The notes under the pieces: model-generated | What the model saw: only the letters and a program-made list of their open reading frames with translations | Told to the model about the DNA's origin: nothing | Database searches by the model: none | NCBI RefSeq assembly: GCF_900099645.1 | Contig: NZ_FMTL01000003.1 | Location: 248,001-312,000, forward strand | DNA length: 64,000 bases | Origin: Pseudomonas peli | GTDB lineage: Bacteria; Pseudomonadota; Gammaproteobacteria; Pseudomonadales; Pseudomonadaceae | Direction: 5' to 3' | In this document: in pieces, positions 60,559-64,000 of the stretch | Layout of the letters: every line of letters begins with the position of its first letter | Position numbering within the stretch: position 1 is the first letter of the stretch | Program-made: the position numbers and the translations under genes

Positions 60559-62369
60559 ACAACAAAGTCCTCTGGCGACTGGGTTTTGATGCCCTGATCC
60601 GCGGCGCGCAGGCGCAGGGTCAGTTGAGCGCCGCCATCGGGGTGGTTGGCGAACAGCAGTTCGCCGCCCAGGGCGCGCATCAGGGTATCGCAAATAGCCA
60701 GGCCGAGGCCGAGGCCCTGAGCGCTGGTTTTGGTGGTGAAGAATGGCTCGCGGGCGCGTTGCAGCGCCTCCTGGCTAAAGCCGGGGCCATTGTCCCGCAG
60801 GTGTAGATCGACGCCTTCGGCGGTAAGTTCGGCACTTAGCCACAGGCGGCGTGGCTGCGGCACTTCGCTCAACGCGTCGAGGGCATTGGCCAGCAGGTTG
60901 CCGAGCACCTGGCGCAGGCGGGTTTCGCCAGCCTGCACCCACAGGGTGGCGTCCGGCAGGTCACGGGTTAGCTCGACCTGCATGGCTTGGCGACGCTTGG
61001 CCAATAGGGCCAGGGCATCGTCGATGGCCGGCTGCAGGGCCACGCTTTCCGGGGCGTGGCGGTCGCGGCGGGCGAATGCGCGCAGGTGGGCGATGATTGA
61101 GGCCATGCGCTCGGTCAGTTTGCTGATCAGCTTGAGGTTGGCGCGGGCTTCGTCGCCGCGCTGGTGGTCAAGCAGCACCCCGGCGTTGTCGGCGTAACTG
61201 CGGATGGCTGCCAGCGGCTGATTGAGCTCATGGCTGATGCTCGCGCTCATGGTGCCTAGGGCTGAGAGTTTGCTGGCCTGCACCAGTTCATCCTGCGCTT
61301 GCACCAGCTCCTGCTGGGCTTGTTCGCGCTCCAGCACTTCCTGCTTCAGCCGGCTATTGAGGCGTTCCAGATCGAGGGTGCGCTCCAGCACCCGCTGCTC
61401 CAACTGTTGACGGGCCTGGCTGTCGAGGGCGATGCGCTCCAGGTAGTGACGGCGGCGCTGCATCAGCAGGCCAAGCAGCAGCATCAACAACAGCAGCATG
61501 CCGCCGCCGGCCACCAAGGCTGTACGTACCGGGCGGTCGAGCAGGCTGCGCGGGGCGAGAATACTGACGGTCCAGCCGGTTTCCTTGAGTTCGCGGTCCT
61601 GGCGAATCCAGTTTTGCGCATCCAGCTTGATCGGCGGTGGCGCCTGGGTCGGGTAGGGCAGGTTGGCAGCGATTGCGGCGCGTTCGGCGGCGTCCAGCGG
61701 GCGACTGGCGGTAAAGCGCCACTGGCTGTTGGACGTGAGGATCACCACGCCATTGGCATCGGTCACCAGCAGTTGTTCCGGGGTGTTGCCCCAGAGGGTT
61801 TCGGTGTGGTCGAGGTCGACCTTGACCACCAGCGCGCCGAGGTTGCGCTCACCGTCGCGCACGGCGGCGGCGAAGTAGTAGCCGCGCTTGCCCGAGGTGG
61901 TGCCGAGGCCGAAGAAACGTCCGGGGCGGCCGGCGATGGCTTCGCGAAAATACGGGCGGAAGGCGAAGTTGCGATCGACGAAGGAGTCGGCCTGCTCCCA
62001 GTTGGAGGCTGCCAGGGTCTTGCCGTTGGGGTCCATCAGGTAGATCACGTCGGCGCCGGTCTGCCCGCGCACCTGGTCAAGCAGGCGATTGGCGTTTTCC
62101 AGCAGGGTGCGCTCAGTCGGCTGCTGCAGGGCCAGGCGCAGGGCCGGCAGATCGCCGAGAATGGGGGGGAGTACCTCGTAGCGGCGCAGCGTACCGAGCA
62201 GGTTGGCCACGTAGAGGTCGAGGGTCTGGCGGTTCTGCTCGACCAGCACGCCGCTGTAGTAACGCTCGGCCAGCTGCTGCAGCGGCCACAACAGGGGCGT
62301 CAACAGCAGGGCGAGGACTGCCAGGCTGCGCCAACGCGGACGACGCGGGTGAGGATGAACGGTGGGCAT
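60555..62369 (-). CDS. dctB: C4-dicarboxylate sensor kinase DctB
   Basis: A 604-residue membrane histidine kinase. Two transmembrane segments (about 15-32 and 290-310) enclose a periplasmic double-PAS sensor ([20 protein letters not shown]). A coiled linker, the H-box [19 protein letters not shown] with H380, and the ATPase domain ([22 protein letters not shown]) follow. It senses C4-dicarboxylates and phosphorylates DctD. It is divergent from the chemoreceptor gene over 167 bp. Confidence 0.95.
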
Positions 62370-62536
62370 GCGCTTACTCGTACAGGGTGATCAGTTCAGA
62401 GTGGCGGTTATGCAATAAGTGGGCAAGCTCGCCAATATGGGTCAATACTCAAGCCGTTTGGCATCGCCCTGGAGTAATGGTGCCGCCCGCTTGCGCCCTG
62501 CATGGACGGCTGCGCTTTAGTCCTGGAGATACCCTG

Positions 62537-64000
62537 ATGCTGGCTCAATTGACGGTACGGGCGAGGTTGCTGCTGTTGGCGGTGGTGCCGCTGCTGGTGC
62601 TGATTGTGGTGATCAGCATGGCGTTGTCCAATGCCAGCAAGCTGAATGACAGTTTTGACGAGTTGTTTACCGACCGCATGCAGCCGATCAGCCAGCTCAA
62701 GGTGGTGTCGGATGCCTACGCGGTGGCGATGGTTGATGCGTTGCATAAATACCGCGCTGGGGTGTTCGATGAAGCCGCATTGCGCAAGGCATTCAGTGAT
62801 GCCCGCAGCCGTGGCGACAAAGCCTGGGCCGAGTACATCGCCACTCGACTGACCCGTGATGAAAGTAGTCGGGTCGAGCGCACCAAGCCACTCCTGTTGA
62901 AGGTCCAGCAACTGGCGGACCTGTACCTGGGGCAACTCGCAAATGGCCAGTTACTGGCGGCCGAAGCCGCCTCGTTCAACCGCACCCTGTATGACACCTT
63001 CGATCCGCTGGGGGGCGAGCTGGAAGGGTTGATCAGTTTGCAGCTGAGCGAGGGTGAGCGGCTCAACGTCGAGACCACGGCACAGTACCTGGCCATCCGT
63101 AATACCTTCCTGTTGATCGGTGCCGTTGCGCTGGTGCTGGTGCTGGTGGCCGCCGTGATGATCAGTCTGTCGATCATTCGCCCGCTGTCCGGTTTGCGCA
63201 GCGTGATCAGCGAAGTGCAGGAATCGTCCAACTTGACCCTACGTGCTGACACCCGTGGCCGTGATGAGGTGTCCGATACCGCGCGGGCCTTCAATGCCAT
63301 GCTGGAGCACCAGCAGGCGTTGATCCGCCATTTGACCGACACCGCTACGCAACTGGCGGCGGCGTCCGAGGAAATGAGTGCGATCAGTGCTCAGGTCAGT
63401 CAGGCCGCCACGGCCCAAGGCGACCAAACCAGCATGGTGGCCACCGCCGTGCACCAGATGAGCGTTGCGGTGCAGGAGGTCGCGCGCAATGCGCAGGCCA
63501 CTGCCAGCAATGCCGCAGACGCGAATAAGGAAGCGCGCCAGGGCAGCGAGTTGGTGCAGTCCAACCTCACATCGATTCAGGGGCTGTCGACCTCGGTGGA
63601 AAAAGCCGGTGAGGTGATCGACACCCTGCACAGCCAGAGCGATGAAATCAGCAAGGTGCTTGGGGTGATCCAGAGCATTGCCGAGCAAACCAACCTGCTG
63701 GCGCTGAATGCCGCGATTGAGGCGGCGCGCGCTGGTGAAGCCGGGCGCGGCTTTGCCGTGGTGGCTGATGAGGTGCGCAGCCTGGCGAGTAATACGCAGA
63801 AAGCCACCGAATCGATCCGCAGCATGATCGATGCCCTGCAAGGCGGCGCACGCAGTGCGGTCAGTGCGATGCAGCTGTCGCGCGAGCAGGCGCAAAACAG
63901 TGTCAGCCGTGCCCGTGAGGCGGGTGAGGTGCTCAATCATATTGCCCTCGCCATTGAAGGTATCGCTGACGGCAATGTGCAGATTTCCGCCGCCACGGAA
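62537..64000 (+). CDS. Methyl-accepting chemotaxis protein (partial, cut by window end)
   Basis: The frame is open for 488 codons to the last base, so the C-terminus is missing. It has a first transmembrane segment (about 9-32), a periplasmic helical ligand domain of the 4HB type (about 35-185), a second membrane segment (about 192-213), a HAMP domain, and the signalling hairpin with the conserved tip [20 protein letters not shown]. The ATG at 62537 is preceded by tcctggagat. The ligand is unknown; a link with dicarboxylates is suggested only by its place beside dctB. Confidence 0.93.
   Translation, partial: MLAQLTVRARLLLLAVVPLLVLIVVISMALSNASKLNDSFDELFTDRMQPISQLKVVSDAYAVAMVDALHKYRAGVFDEAALRKAFSDARSRGDKAWAEYIATRLTRDESSRVERTKPLLLKVQQLADLYLGQLANGQLLAAEAASFNRTLYDTFDPLGGELEGLISLQLSEGERLNVETTAQYLAIRNTFLLIGAVALVLVLVAAVMISLSIIRPLSGLRSVISEVQESSNLTLRADTRGRDEVSDTARAFNAMLEHQQALIRHLTDTATQLAAASEEMSAISAQVSQAATAQGDQTSMVATAVHQMSVAVQEVARNAQATASNAADANKEARQGSELVQSNLTSIQGLSTSVEKAGEVIDTLHSQSDEISKVLGVIQSIAEQTNLLALNAAIEAARAGEAGRGFAVVADEVRSLASNTQKATESIRSMIDALQGGARSAVSAMQLSREQAQNSVSRAREAGEVLNHIALAIEGIADGNVQISAATE

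Overview
The window looks like a GC-rich Pseudomonas (sensu lato) chromosome. Nearly every protein has a close Pseudomonas-type form, and marker genes of that genus are present: sutA, algZ/algR, algQ, algP, a GTG-started hemB, rnk behind an attenuator, and 6S RNA between zapA and the 5-formyl-THF cyclo-ligase gene. The species cannot be fixed from sequence alone. It is a core-genome stretch with no prophage, integron, CRISPR array, tRNA or rRNA. The only mobile-like element I see is a 266-bp MITE-like element at 8469-8734.

Layout. 1-3.1 kb: nitrogen operon glnK, amtB and a second ammonium transporter gene. 3.3-3.7 kb: sutA, an RNA polymerase-binding survival factor. 3.8-8.4 kb, minus strand: lptM-lysA-dapF-DUF484-xerC-HAD hydrolase (lysine/diaminopimelate synthesis and chromosome-dimer resolution). 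8.4-8.8 kb: MITE-like element. 8.8-10.9 kb: AraC regulator, cyaY, DUF1289, rnk. 10.9-17.2 kb, minus strand: class I adenylate cyclase, two small hypotheticals, a GH114 lipoprotein and argH. 17.5-26.5 kb: algZ-algR, hemC, a fused hemD-hemX, hemY, a DUF3833 lipoprotein, algQ, an FKBP isomerase and algP. 27-31 kb: ABC-F ATPase, small MscS channel, TerC, LysE exporter. 31-37 kb: SDR, cytochrome c-FTR1 iron permease, YaiI, thioesterase, elbB, sterol desaturase-like protein. 37.3-46.8 kb: hemB, ppk1, ppx, trxA, rho, ubiD, ferredoxin-type reductase. 46.8-50.6 kb: quinone oxidoreductase, FliL-like protein, EVE protein, a 43-residue membrane peptide, 5-formyl-THF cyclo-ligase, 6S RNA, zapA, TIGR02449. 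50.8-55.7 kb: ygfB, pepP, ubiH, DUF4442, ubiI. 55.8-62.4 kb: C4-dicarboxylate TRAP transporter dctPQM with its two-component system dctBD. 62.5 kb to the end: a chemoreceptor gene cut by the window edge.

Functional links. Heme synthesis genes occur in two places (hemC/hemDX/hemY and hemB), with cyaY and an iron permease nearby. Ubiquinone genes (ubiD, ubiH, ubiI) sit in two operons. The alginate regulators algZ, algR, algQ and algP lie within about 9 kb. The dct region holds a near-consensus sigma-54 promoter plus an upstream palindrome that would suit the sigma-54 activator DctD encoded next door.

No clearly new defence or metabolic system is visible. The points most worth a second look are the MITE-like element, the in-frame HemD-HemX fusion that keeps an internal ribosome-binding site and GTG start, the dctP control region, the rnk attenuator, and the cytochrome c-FTR1 permease with a palindrome in its divergent promoter.
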